DNA of 64,000 nt from contig NZ_RAQI01000002.1 of the NCBI RefSeq assembly GCF_003610465.1, positions 434,001 through 498,000 on the forward strand. The letters are read 5' to 3'. Positions 43,582 to 53,338 of the stretch are shown here, piece by piece. Made by a program: the position numbers and the translations under genes. The notes beneath the pieces are model-generated. The model did no database searches, was not told the origin of the DNA, and saw nothing but the letters and a program-made list of their open reading frames with translations. The stretch comes from Xenorhabdus ehlersii (GTDB lineage Bacteria; Pseudomonadota; Gammaproteobacteria; Enterobacterales; Enterobacteriaceae). Within the stretch, counting starts at the first letter, position 1. Each line of letters starts with the position of its first letter.

Positions 43582-43668
43582 TGGTGCCCAGAGCGGGACT
43601 TGAACCCGCACAGCCTTACAGCCGAGGGATTTTAAATCCCTTGTGTCTACCGATTTCACCACCTGGGC
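43582..43668 (-). tRNA. leuZ: tRNA-Leu(TAA)
   Basis: 87 bases with a long variable arm. The acceptor GCCCAGG pairs with TCTGGGC, the D-loop contains GGTAGACAC, the anticodon loop is TTTAAAA with anticodon TAA, the T-arm is GGTTCAAGTC, and CCA is encoded. It matches E. coli leuZ in sequence and order. Its 3' end is the likely att site of the adjoining P4-type integrase. Confidence 0.97.
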
Positions 43669-43674
43669 TGAATT

Positions 43675-43748
43675 TGGAGGCGCGTCCCGGAGTCGAACCG
43701 AGGTGGACGGATTTGCAATCCGCTGCATGGCCACTCTGCCAACGCGCC
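43675..43748 (-). tRNA. cysT: tRNA-Cys(GCA)
   Basis: 74 bases: GGCGCGT acceptor, anticodon GCA in GGATTGCAAATCC, T-arm GGTTCGACTCC, CCA encoded. It is the middle gene of the Gly-Cys-Leu operon. Confidence 0.97.
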
Positions 43749-43751
43749 TTT

Positions 43752-43827
<76 letters not shown>

Positions 43828-43971
43828 CTTTCTTCGAACCTCTTGATTTACTTAACTTGTTTCGTAAACCTCATGTGCCGTTCGATGCGTTGCATTCTAC
43901 TTACTTCACGAAATGAGTCAATACAATTATTTATAAAACTCGTTCGTTCGATGATTTTTGCGTCACTCGGA

Positions 43972-44520
43972 TCAACTTTCACGCAAATCATCCCATGCAG
44001 CGCTCAAATATTGAAACATTGACCAGAATGTCAAGACCGCAGCAGCGTATAATAGGATGAATCCTCCCACTTCAAGTTCAATGCAAGGACGCCATAATAA
44101 GGCAACCAATGCCGCCATTTGTGCTGTAGTTTTTATTTTTCCCATCCAAGAAACAGCGACACTACTGCGTTTTCCCAATTCCGCCATCCACTCACGCAGA
44201 GAAGATATGATGATCTCACGAGCAATCATCGTCGCAGCAGGCAGAGTGATCCACCACGTATGGTAATGTTCTGCAATCAGTACCAGCGCAGTAGCCACCA
44301 TAACTTTATCCGCCACCGGATCAAGAAATGCGCCAAAACGCGTCGTCTGTTTCCACAAACGGGCAAGAAAACCATCAAACCAATCTGTTGCAGCAGCAAT
44401 AATAAAGATAATGGCACATAACATCGGTGCCCATTGAAATGGCAAGTAAAATGCCAAAACAAAGAATGGAATTAAGGCAATACGAAATAGGGTAAGCCAT
44501 GTTGGAATATTTAATTGCAT
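43972..44520 (-). CDS. pgsA: CDP-diacylglycerol-glycerol-3-phosphate 3-phosphatidyltransferase
   Basis: 182 residues with several membrane helices. The CDP-alcohol phosphotransferase motif DG(x2)AR(x8)G(x3)D(x3)D is present as [14 protein letters not shown] followed by [11 protein letters not shown]. The enzyme makes phosphatidylglycerophosphate in the inner membrane, the first step to phosphatidylglycerol and cardiolipin. The order uvrY-uvrC-pgsA-tRNA is that of E. coli, and the length matches the E. coli protein (182). Confidence 0.97.
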   Translation of the reverse strand: MQLNIPTWLTLFRIALIPFFVLAFYLPFQWAPMLCAIIFIIAAATDWFDGFLARLWKQTTRFGAFLDPVADKVMVATALVLIAEHYHTWWITLPAATMIAREIIISSLREWMAELGKRSSVAVSWMGKIKTTAQMAALVALLWRPCIELEVGGFILLYAAAVLTFWSMFQYLSAAWDDLRES

Positions 44521-44576
44521 AATGCTTAGTAACTATCTGCCCAAGTTAAGTTTATCAGTATGGTGCATCAATACTT

Positions 44577-46409
44577 CTAGTGTTTCAACGCATTATAGAT
44601 TTTTTCTGCCAATGCATAAGAGATAGAAGGCACTTTTGCGATCTCTTCTACACTTGCGTTGCGTAAAGGTTGTAATCCACCCATATATTTAAGTAACATT
44701 TGTCTACGTTTTGGCCCAATACCATCAATTGATTCCAATGTACTGGTCTTTTTCACTTTTTCCCGACGTTGACGATGCCCTGTAATGGCATGGTTGTGAG
44801 ATTCATCACGAATATGTTGAATAACGTGTAACGCAGGTGAATCAGGAGGAAGTGCCGTCCCTTCTCCTTCCGCTTCAAAAAATAGAGTTTCTAACCCAAC
44901 CTTACGATCACTACCTTTCGCAACGCCAATCAGCTTAGGATACTTTTTATTCCATTCAACCTCCAAAGAATCGAAAACTTCAATCGCACGTGCAAGCTGC
45001 CCTTTTCCACCGTCAATAAAAATAATGTCCGGGATTTTTGTCTGATCGATAGCTTTGCTATATCGACGACGCAAGACTTGATTCATCGCAGCATAATCAT
45101 CTCCTGGAGTGATACCTGTAATATTATAGCGTCGGTATTCTGCACGAACCGGGCCATTAGCATCAAAAACAACACATGATGCAACAGTTTGTTCTCCCAT
45201 CGTGTGACTGATGTCGAAACATTCCATACGTTGGATTTTTTCAAGGCCGACAAATGTGGTCAGTGATTCTAATCGCTGATGAATTGTCGATTGTTGGGAA
45301 AGTTTGGTAATCAAAGCTGTAGCGGCATTAGTACGTGCTAATTTTAAGTAACGCGCTCTGTCGCCTCTTGGCCGTGCCTGGATATAAATTTTTCTGCCCG
45401 ATATTTCAGCAAGTGATTTTTCCAATAGTTCTTTTTCAGGTAATGCAAAATCCAATAAAATTTCTGTTGGCAACGTCCTGTTTTGACTTCCTTGGAGATA
45501 GAATTGACCAAGGAAAGTTTGCACTACTTCATCTAATTTCGTATCAGCCGGAATTTTAGGATAATAACTTCGGCTGCCCAATATCTTGCCCTGACGGATA
45601 AATAAGACATGCACACAAGCCATTCCCGCCTCAAAAGCGACGCTAATAACATCAAGATCATCACCTTCTCCGGAAACAAATTGTCGTTCCGTAACTTGCC
45701 GTACTGCTTGGATCTGATCGCGATAACGGGCAGCCTCTTCAAATTTAAGCTGTTGACTCGCTTTTTCCATTTTTGCAACCAGCTCATCCAATACTTGCTG
45801 ATCTTTCCCCGCCAAAAACAAGCGGACGTATTCAACTTGCTGCTGATATTCTTCATCTGTTACAAACCCCTTAACACAAGGGGCCAGGCAACGCCCAATC
45901 TGATATTGCAAACAAGGTCTTGAACGATTGCGATACACATTGTCTTCACATTGGCGAATAGGAAATAGTTTCTGCAATAAAGCCAAAGTGTCACGTATTG
46001 CATGAGAATTGGGGAATGGGCCGAAGTATTCTCCTTTCGCATGCCTGGCTCCACGATATAAGGATAAACGGGGATGGATATTACTACTCAAGAAAATATA
46101 AGGATAAGATTTATCATCTCTCAGTAATACATTGTAGCGAGGCTGATACAGCTTGATGTAGTTATGTTCGAGCAGGAGCGCCTCTGTCTCTGTATGGGTA
46201 ACGGTGACGTCTATCTGGACGATATTTTTCACTAATGATTCTGTTTTGCGACTACTAACTTGTGCCCTAAAATAGCTAGATAACCGTTTTTTTAGATCCT
46301 TAGCTTTACCAACATAGATCACTGTGCCAGTGATATCATACATGCGGTAGACGCCCGGCTGACTGGTAACTGTTTTTAAAAATGCATTTGAATTAAATAG
46401 TTCCGTCAT
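44577..46409 (-). CDS. uvrC: UvrABC system protein C
   Basis: 610 residues: a GIY-YIG nuclease domain at the N-terminus ([20 protein letters not shown]) for the 3' incision, a Cys-cluster and UVR motif in the middle ([20 protein letters not shown]), an RNase H-like endonuclease domain for the 5' incision ([15 protein letters not shown]), and tandem helix-hairpin-helix at the end ([18 protein letters not shown]). The length matches E. coli UvrC. It begins 23 bases after uvrY, so the two are cotranscribed. Confidence 0.97.
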   Translation of the reverse strand: MTELFNSNAFLKTVTSQPGVYRMYDITGTVIYVGKAKDLKKRLSSYFRAQVSSRKTESLVKNIVQIDVTVTHTETEALLLEHNYIKLYQPRYNVLLRDDKSYPYIFLSSNIHPRLSLYRGARHAKGEYFGPFPNSHAIRDTLALLQKLFPIRQCEDNVYRNRSRPCLQYQIGRCLAPCVKGFVTDEEYQQQVEYVRLFLAGKDQQVLDELVAKMEKASQQLKFEEAARYRDQIQAVRQVTERQFVSGEGDDLDVISVAFEAGMACVHVLFIRQGKILGSRSYYPKIPADTKLDEVVQTFLGQFYLQGSQNRTLPTEILLDFALPEKELLEKSLAEISGRKIYIQARPRGDRARYLKLARTNAATALITKLSQQSTIHQRLESLTTFVGLEKIQRMECFDISHTMGEQTVASCVVFDANGPVRAEYRRYNITGITPGDDYAAMNQVLRRRYSKAIDQTKIPDIIFIDGGKGQLARAIEVFDSLEVEWNKKYPKLIGVAKGSDRKVGLETLFFEAEGEGTALPPDSPALHVIQHIRDESHNHAITGHRQRREKVKKTSTLESIDGIGPKRRQMLLKYMGGLQPLRNASVEEIAKVPSISYALAEKIYNALKH

Positions 46410-46432
46410 GACTGATCACCCATCAAATCTTA

Positions 46433-47092
46433 TTACCCACCGTGAGTTACCATATTCTGCGCATCAAGCAATCCACAGCGTATTGCCATATGGGTCAATT
46501 CTACATCACCTTTGATATTTAGTTTACTGAACATCCTATAGCGGTAACTATTCACTGTTTTTGGACTCAGATTAAGCAACTCAGAAATCTCATTAACTTT
46601 ACGCCCCTGAGTTATCATTGTCATGATCTGCAATTCCCGCTCCGAAAGTTCATCCAACGGGTTTTCTTTTGGGGGTGATAACTGGTTGAGTGCCATCTGC
46701 TGGGCTATGTCCGGTGAAATGTAACGCTGGCCTGCATAAACAGCCCGAATTGCATTGATCATATCCTGAGGCGCTGCAGCCTTGCTCAAATATCCCCTAA
46801 TCCCTGCTTGCATTACTTTTGTGGGCAAAGAACTTTCAGTATGGATAGTTAGCATAATCACTCGTGTATCAGGTGAATAACGGATGATTTTTTTAGCCGC
46901 CTCCAACCCTCCTATACCGGGCATTCCCATATCCATCATGACAATATCCGTGCTGTTTGATCTACACCATCTGACCGCATCTTCGCCACTACTGGCTTCT
47001 CCTACGACTTTTATCCCTTTTATATCATCAAGGACGCCTTTCACACCAATGCGCACCAGTTCATGGTCATCAACTAATAAAACATTAATCAA
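46433..47092 (-). CDS. uvrY: Response regulator UvrY (GacA family)
   Basis: 219 residues: a receiver domain with D54 as phosphoacceptor (VMMDMGMPG) and acidic D8/D9, and a C-terminal LuxR/FixJ helix-turn-helix (LSERELQIMTMITQGRKVNE, then ISELLNLSPKTVNSYRYRM). With the sensor BarA it activates csr-type small RNAs. In Xenorhabdus/Photorhabdus-like hosts such systems influence secondary metabolism and virulence; that is family knowledge, not visible here. It precedes uvrC in the same operon. Confidence 0.96.
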   Translation of the reverse strand: MINVLLVDDHELVRIGVKGVLDDIKGIKVVGEASSGEDAVRWCRSNSTDIVMMDMGMPGIGGLEAAKKIIRYSPDTRVIMLTIHTESSLPTKVMQAGIRGYLSKAAAPQDMINAIRAVYAGQRYISPDIAQQMALNQLSPPKENPLDELSERELQIMTMITQGRKVNEISELLNLSPKTVNSYRYRMFSKLNIKGDVELTHMAIRCGLLDAQNMVTHGG

Positions 47093-47433
47093 ACAACATC
47101 TCCACTAACGTAATATCCACAATAATGATAAAATTAATAAACTCCAAAACAAAACGGACACGCTGAGTTTATCTTTATGATTTGCATAAGATAAATTGAC
47201 AAAAGATAACATTCTCTCTCGAATGAGATCAAAACCTTTTGGATGAGATAACAGATTATACTAACATTAGTGCAAAACAGAAAGAAAATTGTTACATATC
47301 AATGAAATGAAATAAACATATAGCCAATTAATTTCATTTAATATTTTGTTAATAACATATCTCTATATTATTTATAGCAATCCATTTTAACCCAGAACAA
47401 TATGAGGGTGTTACTTCCCCCATATTGCAGCGA
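47093..47433. other. Intergenic region upstream of uvrY
   Basis: About 340 very AT-rich bases between the GFA gene and uvrY. It should contain the uvrY promoter. No gene or clear operator is visible; a weak hairpin CCCCCATATTG lies near the GFA gene end. Confidence 0.4.
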
Positions 47434-47838
47434 TTATTTAAATAAATTAAGGAGATCTGCTTTAGTCAGCATAGGGGTTTTTTCAACAAAGTTATAATAC
47501 GCTGGCTTACTGTCCACATAAATTTGGCGAGATAATTTACCTGAATTACTATTCTCAAACAAAGCAACTGGGACATAATAAGCGCTTGGTTGATGCAGGT
47601 GGTAAAAAAGATGTGTGCCGCATCTGTTACAGAAAGCGCGCTCTGCCCATTCGGATGACGGATATGTTGAAATATTTTCAGCTCCCTCTATTTTTAGATC
47701 ATCCTTACAGTCTACAGATAAAAATGGCCCCCCATTCCATTTTTGACACGTTTCACAATGGCATACGTGAATATCTTCAATGCGTTGATTGGTTTTCACA
47801 CTCACCACACCACATAAACAATGACCTTTATTCATCAT
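47434..47838 (-). CDS. GFA/CENP-V domain protein
   Basis: 134 residues with the zinc-binding Cys pattern of the glutathione-dependent formaldehyde-activating enzyme fold: KGHCLCG, CHCETCQKWNGGP, FCNRCGTHLFYHL. Members bind one or two zinc ions and a thiol substrate. The specific reaction of this branch is not known. It is a monocistronic gene between uvrY and a small membrane protein gene. Confidence 0.85.
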   Translation of the reverse strand: MMNKGHCLCGVVSVKTNQRIEDIHVCHCETCQKWNGGPFLSVDCKDDLKIEGAENISTYPSSEWAERAFCNRCGTHLFYHLHQPSAYYVPVALFENSNSGKLSRQIYVDSKPAYYNFVEKTPMLTKADLLNLFK

Positions 47839-48014
47839 TTAACTCTCTATCTATAATAAATTTAAAGGGAAAAATTTTATATCTGAGATTGAATAAATCT
47901 ACCACTATATTTCATCAAAATACCATATTCACTACAATGCCCCTCTAATTTTTAGCCATACAAATACGTTCTAGAAACTTCAAGTTATGGCTTGATAACA
48001 GGAAAATAAGTTAT

Positions 48015-48386
48015 TTATTTTTCCACGTCTTCGTTATCCTCCTCCTCTTCATCATCATCTATGTGCCAGCTATGCAATATTCGGTGGACAAAAGGCGTCA
48101 CCACCATACCTACTGCGATAAAAAAGATAGCCTGAAGGAATAGTCCATAAACGGCAGCAAAATATTTTCCCAGAGTACTGACTGGTTCAATATGCAAGTT
48201 TTGTGTCCCAATCATTGAAACTGAATTTAGTATTGCATCAGGAATAGCATGGCTTTCGATCAAGAAAAAACCCAGTACACCAGGAATAATACCGATCAGA
48301 AAGATAATGAATGCATGCAAAATAAAGCGCAGTATCCGTAAAAGAAATCGGTCAAAGCTAATTAATTTATCAGTAAATTTTTCCAT
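48015..48386 (-). CDS. Two-helix membrane protein resembling a degenerate potassium channel
   Basis: 123 residues with two membrane segments (FILHAFIIFLIGIIPGVLGF and LFLQAIFFIAVGMVV) and a highly acidic tail (DDDEEEEDNEDVE). Between the helices MIGTQNLHIEPVSTLGKY aligns in spacing with the pore region of 2TM channels (TVGYGD...PxTxxGK), but the selectivity filter GYG is absent. So it may be a descendant with another role. No known partner adjoins. The acidic C-terminus might bind cations. Confidence 0.5.
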   Translation of the reverse strand: MEKFTDKLISFDRFLLRILRFILHAFIIFLIGIIPGVLGFFLIESHAIPDAILNSVSMIGTQNLHIEPVSTLGKYFAAVYGLFLQAIFFIAVGMVVTPFVHRILHSWHIDDDEEEEDNEDVEK

Positions 48387-48429
48387 ACCAGATCTCCACT
48401 AATAAATTAGTTACCATGGTGATTGTATG

Positions 48430-49353
48430 TTAGTTTTTATTTTTATCAATGTTCATGAACCGGACATCACTCAATATTCCCTGCCCCAAGAGCACACCCA
48501 CAATAGTGATAACAACACCAATCATTTGTGGCAAGCTGGGTATATTTCCCATCATTAGCTGTATAATGAGTGAAAACATGGGAACAAAGTTAAAAAATAC
48601 CGCCGTTTTTCCTGCTCCACGAATAGCAACCCCCATATTCCAAAAAAGATAGGCAACAGTAGAACCACCAATACCTATATAGAGACAGGCCAAATGGCTT
48701 TCAAATGTTCCGGAAGATAATGCAGTTATTGGCGATTCCACAAAAATCGCAATAAACACTAATATGATCGCACCAAAAAGCATCGTCCAGCTCGTAGTCG
48801 CCAATGGCGTCGCATCTTTGACAAATACCCGTGTTCCCACTGTGTAAATTGACCAACCAAGACTTCCCATAAAAATGATTATATCTCCGATTACTACATC
48901 GCCCAAAATCAATTTACCGTTGGTAATAACCAAAGCAACCCCCAACAAACTGATCGCCATACCAATAACTCGCATCAATCCAGGTAACCTACGATTTATA
49001 ATAGCTTCCAGAATATTGGCAGAGATAGGCGTCGTTGCCACAATCAGAGCAGCCGTAACGGGGTTGGAACTTTGAAGACCAACAAAAAATGCCCCATTAA
49101 ATCCCGCCACACCAATTGCTCCAAGAACAATAAAAGCCAACCAATTTTGTTTCAAAACATTACTGTGAATCCCCTCTTTCCATACAAAAAAAATAAAAAT
49201 ACAGATAACTGCATAAAAAAAACGCTCAACAGAAGCTGTCCACGGAGGCAAACTCGTAAGTGCAAATTTTGTTACCTGAAAATTTGATCCCCAAAAGAAT
49301 GTTGCAATTAACGTCAGTACAATCGCTAACTGTGGAGTTGTTTTCATATTCAT
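48430..49353 (-). CDS. EamA-family DMT exporter
   Basis: 307 residues with about ten membrane helices in two EamA repeats (TFFWGSNFQVTKFALTSLPP in the first, LGWSIYTVGTRVF in the second). These permeases export metabolites such as amino acids or their analogues. It is divergent from a LysR-type gene only 120 bases away, which probably regulates it. The substrate is not predictable from sequence. It starts at ATG 49353 or an ATG 6 bases inside. Confidence 0.88.
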   Translation of the reverse strand: MNMKTTPQLAIVLTLIATFFWGSNFQVTKFALTSLPPWTASVERFFYAVICIFIFFVWKEGIHSNVLKQNWLAFIVLGAIGVAGFNGAFFVGLQSSNPVTAALIVATTPISANILEAIINRRLPGLMRVIGMAISLLGVALVITNGKLILGDVVIGDIIIFMGSLGWSIYTVGTRVFVKDATPLATTSWTMLFGAIILVFIAIFVESPITALSSGTFESHLACLYIGIGGSTVAYLFWNMGVAIRGAGKTAVFFNFVPMFSLIIQLMMGNIPSLPQMIGVVITIVGVLLGQGILSDVRFMNIDKNKN

Positions 49354-49472
49354 TACCCTATCTTAATTTATCTTAAACAAAGTGATCCTTGGCAAAATCA
49401 TTGTGGCATCTTTTAAAATTGAAATATTTAGGCAAAATTGGTAATCAAATTTTCAGAAATGGAAAACAAATC

Positions 49473-50384
49473 ATGCAATCACTTATTTGGGATGATATCC
49501 GAATATTCCTGGCAATCGAACGAGCAGGTACTATCAGTAAAGCAGCTGAGCTTCTTGGTATTGGTGTGGCAACGGTATCGAGAAAAATTGAACGTCTGGA
49601 AAATACCTTCGGAATGCCATTATTTTTGCGGCATCAAACAGGTTATCAACTAACAGAAGATGGCGCAGAACTATTGGAAAAAGCCAAAACCATGGAGATG
49701 GCAGCAAGTTCATTTCTGTTTGAAGCCGATCTACGGGCAACGATTGCAGGCAGTGTACGCCTTGCAACACTCGAAACATTATCCAATTATTTAATTATGC
49801 CAAACTTGCTGACCTTACAAAAAAATCACCCAAACCTGACATTAGAAATCACAACGGATAACTACCCGGTAAACCTTCACCGCCGCGATGCTGATTTAGC
49901 ACTTCGTATCATCAGACCGGAGCAAGGCCATGTTAATGTCCGACAACTAGGAACGCTGGGGTTTGGCCTTTATGGAAGCGAAGCCTATTTAGCCACCTGC
50001 ACTTCCGGTATATTTAGAGGTGAATACAACGACGCCCATTTTATTGGCTGGACAAGTGAATACTCGCAATTTCCTTCCGTTAACTGGCTTAAACAAGTCT
50101 TACAAGGGCGCTCTCTTTCAGTCGCAACAACTTCGATTTGTTCTCAAATTGCAGCAGCAACTGCGAACCTGGGATTAGCCGTGCTACCTCATATTGCAGC
50201 CAATAACGCAGGGCTTACTTGTATTTCGCCTGAGTTAGGCATAGATAAACCCATCTGGCTTGTTATTCAATCTGATTTAGCCCATTCCCCCAGGATACGG
50301 AAAGTAGCAGATTTTTTAGCAGATGTGGTTTTTCAAAATCAGGATAAACTGTCAGGACGGTCACACCAAACGGGCATACTATAA
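49473..50384 (+). CDS. LysR-family transcriptional regulator
   Basis: 303 residues from ATG 49473; an earlier start at 49389 adds a non-conserved tail. The N-terminal winged helix-turn-helix is clear (SKAAELLGIGVATVSRKIER, LENTFGMPLFLRHQTGYQLT) and the substrate-binding domain follows (FIGWTSEYSQFPSVNWL). It is divergently transcribed from the DMT exporter gene, the usual layout for a regulator and its target. The intervening 120 bases should hold the shared operator. Confidence 0.9.
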   Translation: MQSLIWDDIRIFLAIERAGTISKAAELLGIGVATVSRKIERLENTFGMPLFLRHQTGYQLTEDGAELLEKAKTMEMAASSFLFEADLRATIAGSVRLATLETLSNYLIMPNLLTLQKNHPNLTLEITTDNYPVNLHRRDADLALRIIRPEQGHVNVRQLGTLGFGLYGSEAYLATCTSGIFRGEYNDAHFIGWTSEYSQFPSVNWLKQVLQGRSLSVATTSICSQIAAATANLGLAVLPHIAANNAGLTCISPELGIDKPIWLVIQSDLAHSPRIRKVADFLADVVFQNQDKLSGRSHQTGIL

Positions 50385-51151
50385 TCATTCAGCATGACCA
50401 ACTGTGGCACGCTTGGTTGGATAAGCGATAAATAAGAGTATCGTTATACAATGGTTGATCCGCTTCCAGGTCTGGCCTAGCCAAAAAATTTTTTTTCAAC
50501 AAATCGCTCAACAAGCAGCTAGCCATGCTGGATATACTAATTTCAATCCGGACTCCTGCCTAATCAATTGCTATCGGCCAGGCTCCCGTTTAAGCTTAGA
50601 TTAAGATGTTAAAGATGAATAAATATTTTCCATCCGATTATATCCGTCTCTATGAGATTACCTGTTAAAACAAGTTAACAAATATCCTGATAATAAATTA
50701 ATTAATTGAAATAGAAGTAAAAACACCCAAATAAAAAACTCTAAAAATAAACCAAACAATTTAATATCTTTAATAAATTGAAAACACAGATAAAATCGGA
50801 TAAAAATAATTTCCTATCCGATTTCACATACATATTATTTACAATATATTTGTTCACGTTATGATCTAGTTGTGATATTGTGACTTATAACATAACCTAA
50901 TAGTCATAGCATTAGGTAAATTCGATATTAATATGAGAGGTATTATTGTCTCATTAAAGCAATTTCTTAAAAAAGAAATTTTTTAACAATCTATTGAAAC
51001 ATAATGCAGTAAGACTGCTACTTCTACTATCGGGGCAGCCAAGTAATTTCTCTAAAATTGGTATATGTTCTTAATTATCATTAATATGCCGCTATATTCA
51101 TATATAGAAAAAACGGGAAAATGCTTACTCATTTTTAATCATGAGGTTATT
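50385..51151. other. Long AT-rich intergenic region
   Basis: About 760 bases with no supported gene. A 17-codon frame starts at 50933 but lacks a ribosome site. AT content rises to the right towards the M29-like gene, whose promoter should lie near 50860-51060 (TTGTGATATTG and TATTAA-like boxes). Confidence 0.4.
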
Positions 51152-52144
51152 ATGTTAATCATTGATGAAAAAAACAAAAGCATAAGAAACATGTTTTCTA
51201 ACTTGTTTCATCATCCTTCAGTCAATAAAAAGAAAGAAAATGGAGAGATCATTAACTTATTAATTGGATGGGATGAGCGACATAAGAATATTATTGAAAA
51301 TATTTCAAGTGCCACGACAGAATTCCCTTTGCTGAAAATTTATTTACTGCCTCTCGATTCTACTCCTTCATCAATTTTAATTGAACAAATTGAAAAATGT
51401 GATGTTTTCATGTTTTTTTATCTTTCATCAACATTAAAACCTTTTACATCATCTGGGCCTCAGTTTTTATCTCCCATAAGGCAAGTCATGCAAGAAAATT
51501 GGCGAAAATCAATTATCTTTAAGGATTATGGTGAACATTTTTATGAAGCTTTCTCTGAGCAAATAGAAATAATAAGTAATAGAAACCAATCACTCATAAA
51601 TCTTGCCATGGCAAGTAAACAAATTATCTTTGAACAAGGGAATGATTGCATTCTTACCGCAACGATTAGCAAAAACCAATCATGGACATCAATTGATGGT
51701 AAAGATAGTTATGATATCACTCCTGGTGAAATAGCAACAAAACTGCACAATCTAGAAGGATGTATCACTTTTAGTGGTACTTTTCTCAGCACTATCCCTT
51801 TTGCTATTAAATATGGTGTCGTAAAAGATTTTTTCAGAATAAAAGTAAAAAATAGCCAAATCATTGACTTTACATGCCGTGATCCTATTTTCTCCCAAGA
51901 TTTTGACAAATATTTATCCGCAAATCCAAGCAATAGTGTGATTGAAGAATTTGGTATTGGGACAAATTATGGTGTTAAAAGGCTGTACGGTTTAAACGCT
52001 GGTTTTGAAGAACGACATCCTGGCCTGCATCTTGGATTAGGTGGCGGTGCAATGGGTAGCCACCATTTAGATCTTATTTTTCAAGGAGGAAACCTATTCT
52101 TTGATAAGAAGAAATTTTTTCATAAAAAATTATTTAATATTTAG
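51152..52144 (+). CDS. Aminopeptidase M29 (AmpT)-like protein, candidate peptide-modifying enzyme
   Basis: 330 residues from ATG 51152 (GAGG upstream). The C-terminal third has the metal ligands of the M29 aminopeptidase T family: EEFGIGTNYGV, HPGLHLGLGGGAMG and SHHLDLIF (H-x-D type). The N-terminal half is divergent and lacks recognised domains. A 39-residue peptide gene follows 287 bases downstream, suggesting that this enzyme processes or modifies that peptide. There is no signal sequence, so it acts in the cytoplasm. M29 relation is moderately sure; the RiPP role is inference. Confidence 0.6.
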   Translation: MLIIDEKNKSIRNMFSNLFHHPSVNKKKENGEIINLLIGWDERHKNIIENISSATTEFPLLKIYLLPLDSTPSSILIEQIEKCDVFMFFYLSSTLKPFTSSGPQFLSPIRQVMQENWRKSIIFKDYGEHFYEAFSEQIEIISNRNQSLINLAMASKQIIFEQGNDCILTATISKNQSWTSIDGKDSYDITPGEIATKLHNLEGCITFSGTFLSTIPFAIKYGVVKDFFRIKVKNSQIIDFTCRDPIFSQDFDKYLSANPSNSVIEEFGIGTNYGVKRLYGLNAGFEERHPGLHLGLGGGAMGSHHLDLIFQGGNLFFDKKKFFHKKLFNI

Positions 52145-52431
52145 ATTAAAAATAACTTCATAAAATTCAATTTCATATATGGCAACCAATAAAAACAATA
52201 TTATAATTACTTCAAAGTCTAAAAAACCAACTAAACAGTAAAATATTTATACATAATTAATAGAATCGTACCATTACACCAGATAAAAGCATTTTTTATT
52301 TTTTGCACAACATATTTATTTACAATCCATTTTTCTTCATTATCATATAGCATTGTTACCTGCAACATATCATAGATAAATTATTCGTCATATAGTCTAA
52401 TCATCATAAACTTATTAAAGTTGAGGTTAAT
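52145..52431. other. Intergenic region before the micropeptide gene
   Basis: AT-rich, no gene. Probably contains a promoter for the peptide gene; a good GAGG ribosome site precedes 52432. Confidence 0.5.
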
Positions 52432-52551
52432 ATGGAAGATATCACTATCGAATTAAGCGAATGGTTTGAAGAAGAAACTTTTGAAGAGGCTGTTGAAATT
52501 ATGCAAGAAAAAGCCGTTGTTCCCGTTGGAACAGCCATGTGGCCTATTTAA
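52432..52551 (+). CDS. 39-residue peptide, candidate RiPP precursor
   Basis: MEDITIELSEWFEEETFEEA then a more hydrophobic C-terminus ending AVVPVGTAMWPI. The acidic, helical N-terminal part with a small, Trp-containing end resembles leader-core precursors of ribosomally made peptides. The start has GAGG 6 bases upstream and a perfect hairpin terminator follows. It is below usual ORF cutoffs, so it may be unannotated. The M29-like gene upstream is on the same strand. No radical SAM, YcaO or ATP-grasp gene is adjacent in the window. Confidence 0.6.
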   Translation: MEDITIELSEWFEEETFEEAVEIMQEKAVVPVGTAMWPI

Positions 52552-52592
52552 AAGAATATATATTCTTCACATTAGTATATTAATGATTATAT

Positions 52593-52619
52593 AAGACGGA
52601 GAAATTCTTCTCCGTCTTC
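52593..52619 (+). terminator. Intrinsic terminator after the micropeptide gene
   Basis: AAGACGGAGAA and TTCTCCGTCTT form an 11-bp stem followed by CATATTT. It ends the transcript 42 bases after the peptide stop. Confidence 0.8.
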
Positions 52620-52693
52620 ATATTTCAAGTTTTCTGCAAAATTCCTTTTGCCAAGAGCCAGTTTATTATTTACTACTATAACCTCTAAAAGCA

Positions 52694-53197
52694 TCATACA
52701 AATCGACTATTAATTAATGCCATCCCCATCACATCACAATATTGACCATTTCTAAACGACTGCATACGCCGTATGCCTTCAGCTTCAAAACCAAATTTTT
52801 TATACAAGGCAATCGCTTTTTCATTATCAGTAAAAACTTCCAGTTCAATTCTGATGCAGCCTAACCAATTGAATGCATAGTCAATGGTAAAAGCCATCAA
52901 CTTTGAACCAACACCCTTACCAAAATAAGCCGCATCAACACCGATACCAAGCCCCACGACATGTCTAAGTCTCGGATTAGCATAGGTAAATAATGCTATT
53001 GTACCCACGACCTTGCCATTTACTTCGGCCACAAAATCAATATGCCCTTGTGTTTTCTTTAATTTTAAACGTTCACGCCACATTTCATGCGAAGGACATG
53101 GTCGTTGTAACGTATTGAAGTAAACATCAGGGTGGCTAAAAATTCGTTGATAATGCTCAGCATCCTCTGGCTCAGTTGCCCTTATTATAATTTCCAT
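52694..53197 (-). CDS. yhhY: GNAT acetyltransferase, YhhY-like
   Basis: 167 residues from ATG 53197 (GAGGTG upstream). Residues fit the GNAT fold with the acetyl-CoA loop GVDAAYFGKGVGSKLM and the later LEVFTDNEKAIALYKKFGFE. The pattern HPDVYFNTLQRPCPS...MWRERL is that of E. coli YhhY, which acetylates free amino acids such as Met and Phe and can confer resistance to some peptide-like compounds. It is convergent to the micropeptide gene. Self-resistance is possible but not supported beyond proximity. Confidence 0.8.
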   Translation of the reverse strand: MEIIIRATEPEDAEHYQRIFSHPDVYFNTLQRPCPSHEMWRERLKLKKTQGHIDFVAEVNGKVVGTIALFTYANPRLRHVVGLGIGVDAAYFGKGVGSKLMAFTIDYAFNWLGCIRIELEVFTDNEKAIALYKKFGFEAEGIRRMQSFRNGQYCDVMGMALINSRFV

Positions 53198-53338
53198 ACA
53201 CACCTCTTTTTAACTTGCCCTCTTTATAATTACCTGATAAAGAAACAAATGTAAATAGTGTGTTAAATATCTATTTAAAGTAATAATTCAGCTTTCCACT
53301 GAAATTATTTCATACCCATTTATTTTTTTGGAGTTCAT

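Noticed and set aside
50933..50986. 17-codon frame (MRGIIVSLKQFLKKEIF) as a second peptide precursor
   Set aside because: No ribosome site and no resemblance to the 52432 peptide.
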